NCBI GenBank assembly: GCA_020974905.1 | Contig: CP087563.1 | Location: 2,418,001-2,482,000, forward strand | Length of the DNA stretch: 64,000 bases | Source: Planctomycetes bacterium syqfu | Lineage (GTDB): Bacteria; Planctomycetota; Phycisphaerae; Phycisphaerales; Phycisphaeraceae | Reading direction: 5' to 3' | Shown: positions 9,702 to 18,024 of the stretch, in pieces | How positions within the stretch are numbered: the stretch's first letter is position 1 | How the letters are laid out: the number at the start of each line of letters is the position of its first letter | Notes under the pieces: model-generated | Told to the model about the DNA's origin: nothing | Seen by the model: the letters and a program-made list of their open reading frames with translations, nothing else | Databases searched by the model: none | Position numbers and translations under genes: made by a program

Positions 9702-10829
9702 TCATTGCTGGACGGGTTGATGGTGGATGGATATCAAATGGTTCGTACCCCGATTTGATTCAAAACAATCCTTGTAGCGTTGATACAAATTCATAACCTG
9801 CTCTGAATTCAATGCGATCTGCAATGTGCGAAAACGGGCAATGTCACCTTCGAGCATATTGCGGATTGGTCGGGCATTAACGATGTCCGGATACCAGTCT
9901 GCTTTGCCTAAACAGGCACGTTCAGCCGTCCGAACGCCCAATGCCTCGACCGGTTCGGCGGCAGCTTGACCATTGATGTACAAACGCATGTCACGCCCAT
10001 CCCATGTTGCCACAAGATTGCACCATTGGCCGGGTTGCAAAGGGGTTTCACTGAGCAACGTTTGAATGTAGTGACCACGATCCAAACGCTGAACCGCAAC
10101 GTGCCCTGATTCATCCACATGCACATTCAACACCGGCGGCCAGGAACCGTAAATCGGCATGACCTTGCCAAGGCCTTCAATGCGACACCAAAGATCAACG
10201 GTCATGGGACATGGCGGGCACGTGACGGAACCGAGATTGATTGATTCTTTGCCGGTGAAATGAGCGTACCAGGGGTTGTGGCTTTGATCCTGCTTGATTG
10301 CAGGGAACACCTGCATCGCCGCAGCATCCAGTTGAATGTCACGCCGCAAGGGTCCCTGATCATAGATCACCTTCTGCTGAGTCTGCTGTGGCGAAAACAC
10401 GTAATCCTCGACTGTTTGCGGATCATCCAATGTCGGAGCCTCAACCGTCACCGGTGGCAGATAAGCAAAGGTACTGTCCGTAAATCGCACGACAGCCGAG
10501 TAACGATCCACTTGATTTGCAATGAATCGCTTGGCCCACATGTTGTGAAACTTCATCGGCGTCCACCCCATGCTCTGGCCGTCAAAGTTTTCCATGTAGT
10601 CATTGATGAGTGTTTGCTTGTCCAGTGCGGTATGCAGTGGATTGCCGGCCCGTTCGATGATGGCGCAGGATACATCATCCCAAGGCAAGGAAGTCAAATT
10701 GATTTTGCGTGGGTAAAACCGACCGAGATTGGCATCCACAGTGATGTTGGCTTGAGGTATGTTCCGCAGGCGATGCAGCGGGATGCGAAACCACTTGCGG
10801 ATCACACTTTCCCCATTATCGATGATCAT
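9702..10829 (-). CDS. LamG/concanavalin-like domain protein, possibly the 3-prime half of a broken pseudopilin-LamG gene
   Basis: About 375 residues counted from an ATG at 10829 that overlaps the stop of the preceding frame as ATGA. The C-terminal ~200 residues form a LamG (Laminin_G_3-like) jelly roll: NLGSVTCPPCPMTVDLWCRI, PGQWCNLVATWDGRDMRLYINGQ (split here as two motifs), EGDIARFRTLQIALNSEQV. The N-terminal half is unrecognised. There is no signal peptide, which is odd for a LamG protein, and the open frame extends a little upstream (to a TTG at 10898) with DQGAAPAMIIDNGE, a stretch that looks like the middle of a pseudopilin. The gene may therefore be the separated tail of one fusion gene; see the finding on 9702-11385. 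Confidence 0.55.
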   Translation of the reverse strand: MIIDNGESVIRKWFRIPLHRLRNIPQANITVDANLGRFYPRKINLTSLPWDDVSCAIIERAGNPLHTALDKQTLINDYMENFDGQSMGWTPMKFHNMWAKRFIANQVDRYSAVVRFTDSTFAYLPPVTVEAPTLDDPQTVEDYVFSPQQTQQKVIYDQGPLRRDIQLDAAAMQVFPAIKQDQSHNPWYAHFTGKESINLGSVTCPPCPMTVDLWCRIEGLGKVMPIYGSWPPVLNVHVDESGHVAVQRLDRGHYIQTLLSETPLQPGQWCNLVATWDGRDMRLYINGQAAAEPVEALGVRTAERACLGKADWYPDIVNARPIRNMLEGDIARFRTLQIALNSEQVMNLYQRYKDCFESNRGTNHLISIHHQPVQQ

Positions 10830-11385
10830 CGCCGGGGCAGCACCTTGGTCATATCGACGCTTAATTGTTGGCCAGGCCTGACGGCATAACACTTCCAACC
10901 CGTGCTGGACGCGTATGTCTGAATCAAATCAGTATCCGGGACAATGCCGGCAAACGTGTTGACACCATAACCCACTGATACTTGGCGTACGAGGTCCATG
11001 GTGTGATCTGATCTCGTGTCGGGCACCACAAGGCACCGCGCGTCATGTAGTCCTGCCATTCGTCGCCATTAAAATTTTGCGGTGTCCCTCTGAGTCCGAT
11101 GTAAGGCGCTAGAATCGCCACCCAACGGTTGGCCTGATACGTTGAACTGCCGTCAAACAATGCAGGACAATACATCTGAAAATCATTGGCATAGAGCGAT
11201 TGCCCCAAGTACAAACTCTTGAGATTCACCGCACATATAACTGTCATGGCTGCTTGACGCGCTTTTTTCAAGGCCGGCAACAAAATCGAGATCAGTAATG
11301 CGATGATGGATATCACCACCAATAACTCGATCAATGTAAAGCCTGCGTATCGATTGGCACGGCCATGTCGGAAGGTGATCATCAT
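10826..11385 (-). pseudogene. pseudopilin gene with a one-base frameshift
   Basis: The first frame starts MMITFRHGRANRYAGFTL, has the standard methylation helix, a YANDFQMYCPALFDG segment and WCPTRDQITPWTSYAKY, then degenerates and stops at 10924. In a second frame, overlapping at about 10975, the expected continuation appears (VGYGVNTFAGIVPDTDLIQT) and runs to a TGA at 10826-10828. One missing base near 10975-10980 would join them to give about 185 residues. Even joined it lacks the DGH tail, so the gene may have extended further into the next frame. A sequencing or assembly indel is an alternative to real decay. Ribosome site AAAGG precedes the start; the gene follows the GH16 gene by 142 bases. 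Confidence 0.65.
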
Positions 11386-11527
11386 TCGCTGCCTTTCAAA
11401 AGTAATACAAGTACTGACAAGCTGTATCCTGACTCAAGCATGCCCGTGCGTCGTGTTGCACGCTGACAACCTGCATTTTGAATCATTACCAATACAGGTT
11501 GAAAACCATTTATTCAATAACCGCAGG

Positions 11528-13285
11528 TTATTCATCCACGCCACAAGTCGGTGGTTGGGCCAAAGCAGCGTTTACCGGGATCAATCGCACCACATCTCCA
11601 CGCATGCATGAACCATACTGCGTCTGATCCAAGGGATTGGGCAGTGCAGTTATACGCACACTGGCAACACTGTCAGTCGTAAATGTGTAAGTACCCAGGT
11701 CAACCCACATTCGATCCAAGCCAAAATGATCTACCTCACGTGTGCTGACACCTTGTGCGTGCATCACCTGCAATTGTATATACGCAAGGTTGTTGGAATG
11801 CAGAATGTTGTGAAACAGGACACGGTATTGACCTGCCTCGGTAATCGGTGCGTCCCATTGGGCAGTGGCATGCTCATCCATGCTATAGAAACTCTTCCCC
11901 ATAAAACCCGAGATGGATGAATCAAACCAATTGCCCTGCTTCTGAACTGCTTTGCTATCGATGATGATTTCACCGACATAATTTTGATTGTACAGGGGAT
12001 CTTCCGGAAACCGTGCCAGATCGATGTTGTCATTTCCGTGGCTCATGAACAGTTGCACATCATCAATCTCAAGCCATTGACCGGCATCGGCATCCGAACG
12101 TATCGACACGGTACATTGATGGTTCTGAATATCGATGTCATTGATGACAACTTGTTGCCACGCACTGACAGGTAACGTCAGATCTGTGTGGCGTGCTAAT
12201 GCAATGTTATCCTCGATGCTTAGCTGGGCTTGACGTTGCCCGCCAGAACTTCGAACTTTGGCGGTTAAAGTGTATTGGCCATTGGCAATATATTGCAGAT
12301 TCTGACGAGTGATGACGTGATATGATTTGTCAGATGCATGCCGTAGATAACTGTGGCCATCATTCGCCCCTTGGCAGATATCAACGACCTCGCATGCTTC
12401 GTGATCTGCCTCGACGATCCACGCGACGGGATAATGGGGATCGAGTTGCCCAATATTTTCCAGGTTGTTGATTTTGTTCAATTCAAAATCAGCGTTAGCC
12501 AGCAAGTTAACACCTACCAGATCCCGTGAATAAAAACGGAAGTACTGCCAACTGCTTTTGCCAGGGAGGGTCCAATCCTGAATCTCCCCACCACCTGCAT
12601 AACCATCGGGCGTTGCCAAAGCAGTGAGCCAAACGGGCTGGGGTGCGTAATAGTGTGGGTTCTTATTATGGTAAATCCGCTCGCCGTTGAGATACCAGTT
12701 GATCTGGTTGGGTAACCATTCAAATCCCAAAACGAAGAAGTCTTCGGAGCCATCGATCTGTGGTCGCGGCAGACCTTCGGTCCCACCAAATTCAAATTTC
12801 CTGCCGATGTAATAATGCACATTCGCCCGGAGACTATGAGGATTATGCGAGTCCATTTCATAGCCGTCGATTTCAATGACCTGGTTGTATCGTGGTTGGG
12901 TGACGTTATCACCGTTGCCGCTGCCCATCAACCAGAAGGATGAGTGCAGGCCCGGCCCTGCCCCCCAAAGCCTGGATTTGACTTCGTAGTATCCATACCC
13001 AAAGCAAGGCACACTGATCACACCGCCACAGGTGTACCGATCCTGCCCGTTGATTTGTTTTTTCATTAGGTCGATATGCAGCATTCCGTCATCAACACGA
13101 ACATTTTCCGGCAGGTTCACACCGCCAAACCGTTCTCCGGTGCGGTACTTCCAATGTGACACATCTAATTGATTGCCATCGAACGTATCTTCAAAAAGTA
13201 GCGAATAGTCACCCGAAGGCGGGCCAGCCATACAACATGATCCAAAAAACAACACACAGAGAATGGAAAAAGCAATGCGCATCAT
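11528..13285 (-). CDS. secreted GH16-family beta-glycanase with CBM and golvesin-like domains
   Basis: 585 residues. Signal peptide in the first 20 residues ([20 protein letters not shown]). Residues ~25-260 are a GH16 jelly roll (laminarinase/agarase/carrageenase class) with the active-site motif E138-I-D140-G-Y-E143, matching the family ExDxxE signature; E138 would be the nucleophile and E143 the acid/base. Residues ~265-415 resemble a CBM4/9-type module (NADFELN ... [10 protein letters not shown]). Residues ~440-580 match the golvesin/Xly-type beta domain ([37 protein letters not shown]). It would cut beta-1,3/1,4-linked glucans or galactans outside the cell; which one cannot be told. The start overlaps the pseudopilin stop as ATGA, so translation is coupled. 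Confidence 0.88.
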   Translation of the reverse strand: MMRIAFSILCVLFFGSCCMAGPPSGDYSLLFEDTFDGNQLDVSHWKYRTGERFGGVNLPENVRVDDGMLHIDLMKKQINGQDRYTCGGVISVPCFGYGYYEVKSRLWGAGPGLHSSFWLMGSGNGDNVTQPRYNQVIEIDGYEMDSHNPHSLRANVHYYIGRKFEFGGTEGLPRPQIDGSEDFFVLGFEWLPNQINWYLNGERIYHNKNPHYYAPQPVWLTALATPDGYAGGGEIQDWTLPGKSSWQYFRFYSRDLVGVNLLANADFELNKINNLENIGQLDPHYPVAWIVEADHEACEVVDICQGANDGHSYLRHASDKSYHVITRQNLQYIANGQYTLTAKVRSSGGQRQAQLSIEDNIALARHTDLTLPVSAWQQVVINDIDIQNHQCTVSIRSDADAGQWLEIDDVQLFMSHGNDNIDLARFPEDPLYNQNYVGEIIIDSKAVQKQGNWFDSSISGFMGKSFYSMDEHATAQWDAPITEAGQYRVLFHNILHSNNLAYIQLQVMHAQGVSTREVDHFGLDRMWVDLGTYTFTTDSVASVRITALPNPLDQTQYGSCMRGDVVRLIPVNAALAQPPTCGVDE

Positions 13286-14025
13286 TGAAAATCACTTTCA
13301 TTTTTAATTTGAGGTTCAATATCATCACCCTCTTGGGCATTCAAAGCTCGAACATGCCCATCCACATAGAGTGCATTAGTACTGTCATTCGGATGGTAAT
13401 ACGCTATTCGACCGGTGGCTGTGGAAGTGATACTTGAACGGTTAAAGGTCGGATTTGCTCCCCAGCTAGGATTGTTGTAAACACCAGCAATGTAGGGTTC
13501 AATCTTGCCGGGATTGTTCAGGTCATCGAGCTTACGCCACGGCTTGGCCGGTGATGCCGAAGGCCCCTCAAAATAGGCGTTCAAAGCGTAGTTACCTCGC
13601 CCAGTCCAGTACACAGCCTGACGACCGAACTTCACAACCTGGGTCGGACACCAGAAAATATCGTATGACCGCCCGACTTCCATTCGATCATTCAGTGCCG
13701 AAACATTGGTCGGTGAATCGACTACGGGTATCTGCAGGATCACACTTGCCAAGTAGCGACGCGAACCATAACCGTTGGTGCCATCCCCTTGAGACACCGG
13801 CCCTTTGCCCACAACGGAATAACCATGATTGTCATCGGCATACATCCTTGCCGCCAAGCCTTGTTGCTTGAGGTTGTTCTTGCACTGGATATTCCGAGAC
13901 GATTCCCGCGCTGCCGAGAGTGCTGGCAGGAGGATGGCAATTAGCAAAGCGATGATGGAAATAACGACCAATAGTTCAATCAGGGTAAAACCCGTTTGTT
14001 GCTCATGTCGATAAGTAATCGCCAT
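13282..14025 (-). CDS. type II secretion-like pseudopilin paired with the GH16 gene
   Basis: 247 residues from the ATG at 14025, which has AAAGG 7 bases upstream; the longer open frame to 14157 would run through the divergent promoter. [18 protein letters not shown] leads into the methylation helix, then [46 protein letters not shown] and the late [11 protein letters not shown] tail. The stop overlaps the GH16 start (ATGA), a direct sign that the pseudopilin and the secreted enzyme are made together. First gene of the 14025-to-9702 operon, divergent from the XylR-type regulator. Confidence 0.9.
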   Translation of the reverse strand: MAITYRHEQQTGFTLIELLVVISIIALLIAILLPALSAARESSRNIQCKNNLKQQGLAARMYADDNHGYSVVGKGPVSQGDGTNGYGSRRYLASVILQIPVVDSPTNVSALNDRMEVGRSYDIFWCPTQVVKFGRQAVYWTGRGNYALNAYFEGPSASPAKPWRKLDDLNNPGKIEPYIAGVYNNPSWGANPTFNRSSITSTATGRIAYYHPNDSTNALYVDGHVRALNAQEGDDIEPQIKNESDFQ

Positions 14026-14112
14026 ATCTTGCCTTTCAATTGGAACTTCGTGACAACCATTCTGTCTTATAACTAGAGCATGATAGCGCGTCGCAGGCGA
14101 ACAGATGTGCAA

Positions 14113-14141
14113 TTTGCGCAAAATAATTATGATTACGCGCA
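14113..14141. promoter_or_regulatory. candidate XylR-type operator: TTTGCGCA / TACGCGCA direct repeats 21 bp apart
   Basis: TTTGCGCA at 14113-14120 recurs as TACGCGCA at 14134-14141, offset 21 bases, within the 132-base divergent promoter between the pseudopilin (14025) and the regulator (14158). Sequence and spacing match the repeats at 9620-9649. Binding by the adjacent XylR-type protein is inferred. The position also argues that the regulator starts at 14158 rather than at the upstream ATG at 14080. Confidence 0.55.
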
Positions 14142-14157
14142 GACACTGCCGTGGCAA

Positions 14158-15396
14158 ATGGATAAACTCAAATTGATGACACTCTTACCCAACATCACCA
14201 TACGCCCAAGCCAATCGCCAGCAACACGTCGCGTGGCGATCCTGGTCGATATTGCCTCGGGCTGGGGACGAAGTATTGTTGAAGGCGTCGGTGATTATTG
14301 CCGGGAAAATCAATGGTGGGAACTGTACCTGAACCTCGGCGGTGAAAGTAATCCCCACGAACTACCTGCCAACTGGCAAGGCGATGGCATCATCGCTCGC
14401 GTCACCAGTCAGGCGCATCGGCAAAAACTCGAAGCCCACAACATCCCACTGGTCAATGTTTCATCAGTGTATGAACACAAGGAAAAACTCGTCACGGTAC
14501 TCCTGGATTCGCAACGCATCGCTGAGATGGCTGTCACACACTTTCAGGAATTGGGGCTACCACACATCGCATACATTGGCGTCGCGCATGCCAATTCATC
14601 GCGATTGCGAAAACGGCAAGTCGCTGAACTGGCTCGAAAAGCCAAACTCAACTTCTCAACCTTTGATTTCACATTGGGGGTATCCACATCCCAGGCAGCT
14701 GCGCAAAGAACTGCACTTTGCCAATGGATTCTCAAGCAACCCAAACCGCTGGGTATCCTGGCATGGAACGACAATCTGGGTAAATTGGCAATCGATGCAG
14801 CCCATCTGTCGGGAGTAAGTCTGCCCGATGAAGTTGCAATCCTGGGTGTCGATAACGATGAATTAATCTGTCACCTAACCATCCCCACCATGTCCAGCAT
14901 CGAAACCGGGGTGCACAGACTTGGCTACACGGCGGCTCAACTGCTACACAACCAGATGACCAACCCCAACAGTGTGCGCCCAGGCATCCGGTTACTTGAT
15001 CCTATTGGTATCATCCCAAGAGAATCCACGGACATGTTGGCCACTGACGATCCCATCGTCAATCAAGCCCTTCGGCAAATCCGCAAGCATATGGATCGAC
15101 CTATCCTCGTAAACGACCTTGCCCTTGCCTTGGGGATATCCAAGCGTAAACTTGAAATGCACTTTGCCGCCGCCATGAACCACTCACCTGCCACCCTTAT
15201 CAAGCGAATCAAGCTGGAAAAAATCCGTTCACTACTCTTGGATTCGGATTTAACAATTGAAGAAATCGCCCAGAAGACAGGCTTTGCATATGTCGAAAAT
15301 ATGATCCCCCTGTTCCGTCGTAAATTCGGTAAGACACCTGCCCAGTACCGGCGCAGCCAGCAACACCACACAACCCACCATACAGACAATGCATGA
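14158..15396 (+). CDS. XylR-type regulator (LacI-like sugar-binding domain plus AraC HTH)
   Basis: 412 residues from the ATG at 14158. [20 protein letters not shown] begins the periplasmic-binding-like ligand domain; [19 protein letters not shown] is the same segment as in the 316-1500 paralogue; residues ~310-405 are the AraC double HTH ([46 protein letters not shown]). Divergent from the pseudopilin/GH16 operon, with phased direct repeats between them, so it most likely activates that operon in response to a sugar released by the GH16 enzyme. An ATG at 14080 would add 26 low-complexity residues and overlap the putative operator, so it was not used; ATG 14176 is also possible. Confidence 0.87.
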   Translation: MDKLKLMTLLPNITIRPSQSPATRRVAILVDIASGWGRSIVEGVGDYCRENQWWELYLNLGGESNPHELPANWQGDGIIARVTSQAHRQKLEAHNIPLVNVSSVYEHKEKLVTVLLDSQRIAEMAVTHFQELGLPHIAYIGVAHANSSRLRKRQVAELARKAKLNFSTFDFTLGVSTSQAAAQRTALCQWILKQPKPLGILAWNDNLGKLAIDAAHLSGVSLPDEVAILGVDNDELICHLTIPTMSSIETGVHRLGYTAAQLLHNQMTNPNSVRPGIRLLDPIGIIPRESTDMLATDDPIVNQALRQIRKHMDRPILVNDLALALGISKRKLEMHFAAAMNHSPATLIKRIKLEKIRSLLLDSDLTIEEIAQKTGFAYVENMIPLFRRKFGKTPAQYRRSQQHHTTHHTDNA

Positions 15397-15504
15397 ATAC
15401 ATCCCATTCATACGTATCGTGAAAGCCGTTAGTCGTTGAATAGGTACAAGTCTATTGTCTTGATCACGCACATTACTGGAAAGTATCCCGAACTTACAAT
15501 CATG

Positions 15505-15662
15505 GACAACATCCGGCATCGCATTAACCGCACCATTGACGTCTAGCCATGCAGGATCGATGTAGAAATTGGTGATTAACTTATCCGGCTGTGCCACAAG
15601 GTATGGACACCGCCGACTGCCAGGTGGGTGCCCAATGTGGTTCGTAGGGCATGGATGTCGAC
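15505..15662 (-). pseudogene. tyrosine recombinase C-terminal relic, copy 1
   Basis: On the minus strand VDIHALRTTLGTHLAVGGVH (HxLR box with the catalytic Arg) is followed, after a lost stretch of about eight codons and a frame change, by LITNFYIDPAWLDVNGAVN, which contains the catalytic-Tyr neighbourhood. Upstream catalytic parts are missing. It aligns with the relics at 15850-16000, 46718-46819 and 59779-60000. Confidence 0.7.
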
Positions 15663-15849
15663 GATTCGACCACGCATGTCTGAACAGTTTACCCCTGCGT
15701 GTTTAATACTTTCATTATGTCAAATATCATGGATTATTCAGAATCCGCTTCACATTCAACATTCACTACCCACCATATTGATGTCAGCGATATCTTGTCC
15801 TGTAACACACGAGCAGGCATTCATTGCATCCAAAGAATTCAGAAAACTC

Positions 15850-16000
15850 ATGCAGGTTGCGATATGCCTTGCTACCCCACCAATCCGGCAGCGCATTGAC
15901 CGCGCCATTGATATCGAGCAACGCTGGATCGGTGTAAAATTCGTCGTCAGTTCGATCCGGTTATGCAGCATGGCGGCTTGGGCCACTCTGGGATGGACTC
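15850..16000 (-). pseudogene. tyrosine recombinase C-terminal relic, copy 2
   Basis: VHPRVAQAAMLHNRIELTTN is readable on the minus strand; a one-base loss at the expected Tyr codon then shifts the frame, after which TDPALLDI and NALPD can still be recognised in another frame. The usual RHS triplet is LHN here. Only the last ~50 residues of the recombinase remain. Confidence 0.7.
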
Positions 16001-16088
16001 ATCCCAGGCCGATGCTTGGCACAACACATCGAGATCTGCTTCGACCATCTCACACAATGGCACCAACTCCCTCCGAATGAATGACGGC

Positions 16089-16129
16089 TACGACACGGCG
16101 TGTCAGTTTCATAACTGACGCGTATCGTA
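16089..16129. repeat. imperfect inverted repeat
   Basis: TACGACACGGCGTGTCAGTT is mirrored across a 4-base loop by AACTGACGCGTATCGTA, with a 3-base bulge and one mismatch. It lies next to the integrase relics and has no U-run. It may be the end of a lost mobile element or a decayed palindrome; function unknown. Confidence 0.4.
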
Positions 16130-16986
16130 TGTTCTGGACCACGTTTGATTCCTTTCCCCTGCCATGAGAAGACCAGCCAACGAGACCACCCCGCCACCTC
16201 GTTGCAAGGGAGCATGCAACAAATGGTACACCTGCAAACAGACTTTGGGAATATATTAAATGAAATAGTATTGCGATACGTTCAAAATGCGATGTCTGTC
16301 ACAATTAGCAATTCAACATGCCGATCTATCATGCTGGCAGAGCATGTTACAAATATTTATCGCAATCGTCCAGGAGACTAGAAACATCCTGTTACACACA
16401 CTATGACCTCACACAAACGGCATATCGCATCAGGATATATACACACTTTATCAATATATCATATTAATAGCTATTAAAACATATATTCATATTGATATTA
16501 TCTACACCCGCCTGTCTATTTGCCCCATTTTTACAGAAGTTTCCTGTGATAACATCCAATCGTGCAACAGCTTCACAACGAGCGCACCGAGCACCCCAAG
16601 GCCATTGAATCCATCGATCTGACATTTCAGGATATTGGGCTTGATGCGCACAAGACAAGCATCAGACCACAACTCGGACGGCACACAGGCATGTAAAACA
16701 CTGCAAGTTAGTGCAAACACACACAATTTTCCAGGCTATTCCCCAACATGAACATTTCTACTTGAACCGATTAAAACGATGCGTGATGATTAAATAGCGT
16801 CTTGCAAATTTTGAGTTAGATACACGCTACCAGCAACAGCAATATGGATTAATAATTCATTGATAATTATTTTTAATCAACAAACCTATTCAGCAATACA
16901 TCCCAATTGGGGCTCATTAAGAAATCTAGTAAAAATCAAAGCAATAATAACCAATACGCCATCACAACTCCCTAATCAACTATATC

Positions 16987-17970
16987 TTATTTTTCTATTT
17001 GATCACATTGAACACGGATGGTATTTAAAATATTTTTTATCTCATCAGTGCGAACTGGCAATAGCTTCCAATAAGTTTTACTTTCTAATGACTGGCCCTT
17101 ATTCAGCATTTTTGTAGGACTCAGTGATTCAACCTCGAGCATATGTGCCTGTGGGTCGACGTAAATTTCTGAGTTTGCACCATCAATATAAAATGAATCC
17201 GAATCATACTTGCCATACTGTATGAACACCTGATCATCGTAGACGGAAGCAAGCCAATCGCCATAGCTTCCGACTTTTGTGCAAATCGAATCGATCCAAT
17301 CAACTTTCAGTGCATGACCATGGTCCATTTCCCGCAAAGTATCGCGCTTGCTAAACGCATCGTGTCCAAGCATAACCTGATATTTCCAGCTTGGATTATC
17401 TTTCAAATCCATCAACATGTATTTAGCTGGGATAGTCTGTGTGATTCGCCACAAATGTACTGGACAATCAATGTCCAGTACGCGTGTCATCTTATCGTGA
17501 ATCGTAACGGTTGAATCATCCTGTGAAAGTACAATCTTGCGTTTTAACTGCAAGCCAGTTTGGGGACTGACATCGCTCTGCATTACCACACTATAATCAT
17601 CTTGGTGCAATAGATTCCATGGTAAACCATCAGCAAAAATGTCCGGTGGATCATGACGATTCAAAACCATCCGCTGTGTGATTCCCTGCGGCAACACCCA
17701 GACACGTGATCCACCGTAGTTGTTCCATCGTAAATCAGCTATTTTGACATCATGCGGATACCAGACGATCCCCTGCCACAAAATATTACTCTTGCCAACG
17801 AGTTGATACCCCATAATCCTGGCACGAATTGGCGAGACATCAACAATGACATGCCCATTGGTTAATTGAATATCCCCACTTAAATCATCTGGCTGCTTCA
17901 CTATCGGTGTCGCACAGCCAATCAGCAAACACTGAAGGGATAATAGAGCTATGATTCTCAAAGACTTCAT
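16987..17970 (-). CDS. lipoprotein with DUF4380-like (mutarotase-fold) domain
   Basis: 327 residues. MKSLRIIALLSLQCLLIGCA is a lipoprotein signal with lipobox LIGC. The mature part begins IQLTNGHVIVDVSPIRARIM, a pattern typical of the DUF4380 family, whose members are predicted to have the aldose-1-epimerase/galactose-mutarotase beta-sandwich fold. Trp- and Asp-rich strands follow (YPHDVKIADLRWNNYGGSRV). Anchored to a membrane facing the periplasm, it may bind or rearrange a sugar. It is the last gene of the operon beginning at 22688, 54 bases after the hydrolase gene. Enzymatic activity is not established for the family. Confidence 0.65.
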   Translation of the reverse strand: MKSLRIIALLSLQCLLIGCATPIVKQPDDLSGDIQLTNGHVIVDVSPIRARIMGYQLVGKSNILWQGIVWYPHDVKIADLRWNNYGGSRVWVLPQGITQRMVLNRHDPPDIFADGLPWNLLHQDDYSVVMQSDVSPQTGLQLKRKIVLSQDDSTVTIHDKMTRVLDIDCPVHLWRITQTIPAKYMLMDLKDNPSWKYQVMLGHDAFSKRDTLREMDHGHALKVDWIDSICTKVGSYGDWLASVYDDQVFIQYGKYDSDSFYIDGANSEIYVDPQAHMLEVESLSPTKMLNKGQSLESKTYWKLLPVRTDEIKNILNTIRVQCDQIEK

Positions 17971-18024
17971 TTACATTCTCTATACAAAAGTTCAATCTGT
18001 TTTGTTTTTTCAACAACCTATCAA

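Larger units (their letters stand above)
15397..16986. other. gene-poor region with decayed mobile DNA
   Basis: About 1.6 kb without an intact gene. The first 600 bases hold two degenerate copies of an integrase C-terminal end (listed separately), and 16089-16129 an imperfect inverted repeat. From about 16380 the sequence becomes AT-rich with no coding pattern I can support. Confidence 0.6.

Noticed and set aside
14080-14157. Upstream start of the second XylR-type regulator
   Set aside because: The extra 26 residues are Arg/Gln-rich without pattern and cover the phased direct repeats expected to be DNA-binding sites.
16500-16700. Possible IS110-type fragment (GLDAHKTSI on the plus strand)
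   Set aside because: Nine residues resemble the N-terminus of IS110-like transposases, but nothing before or after fits, so chance is likely.
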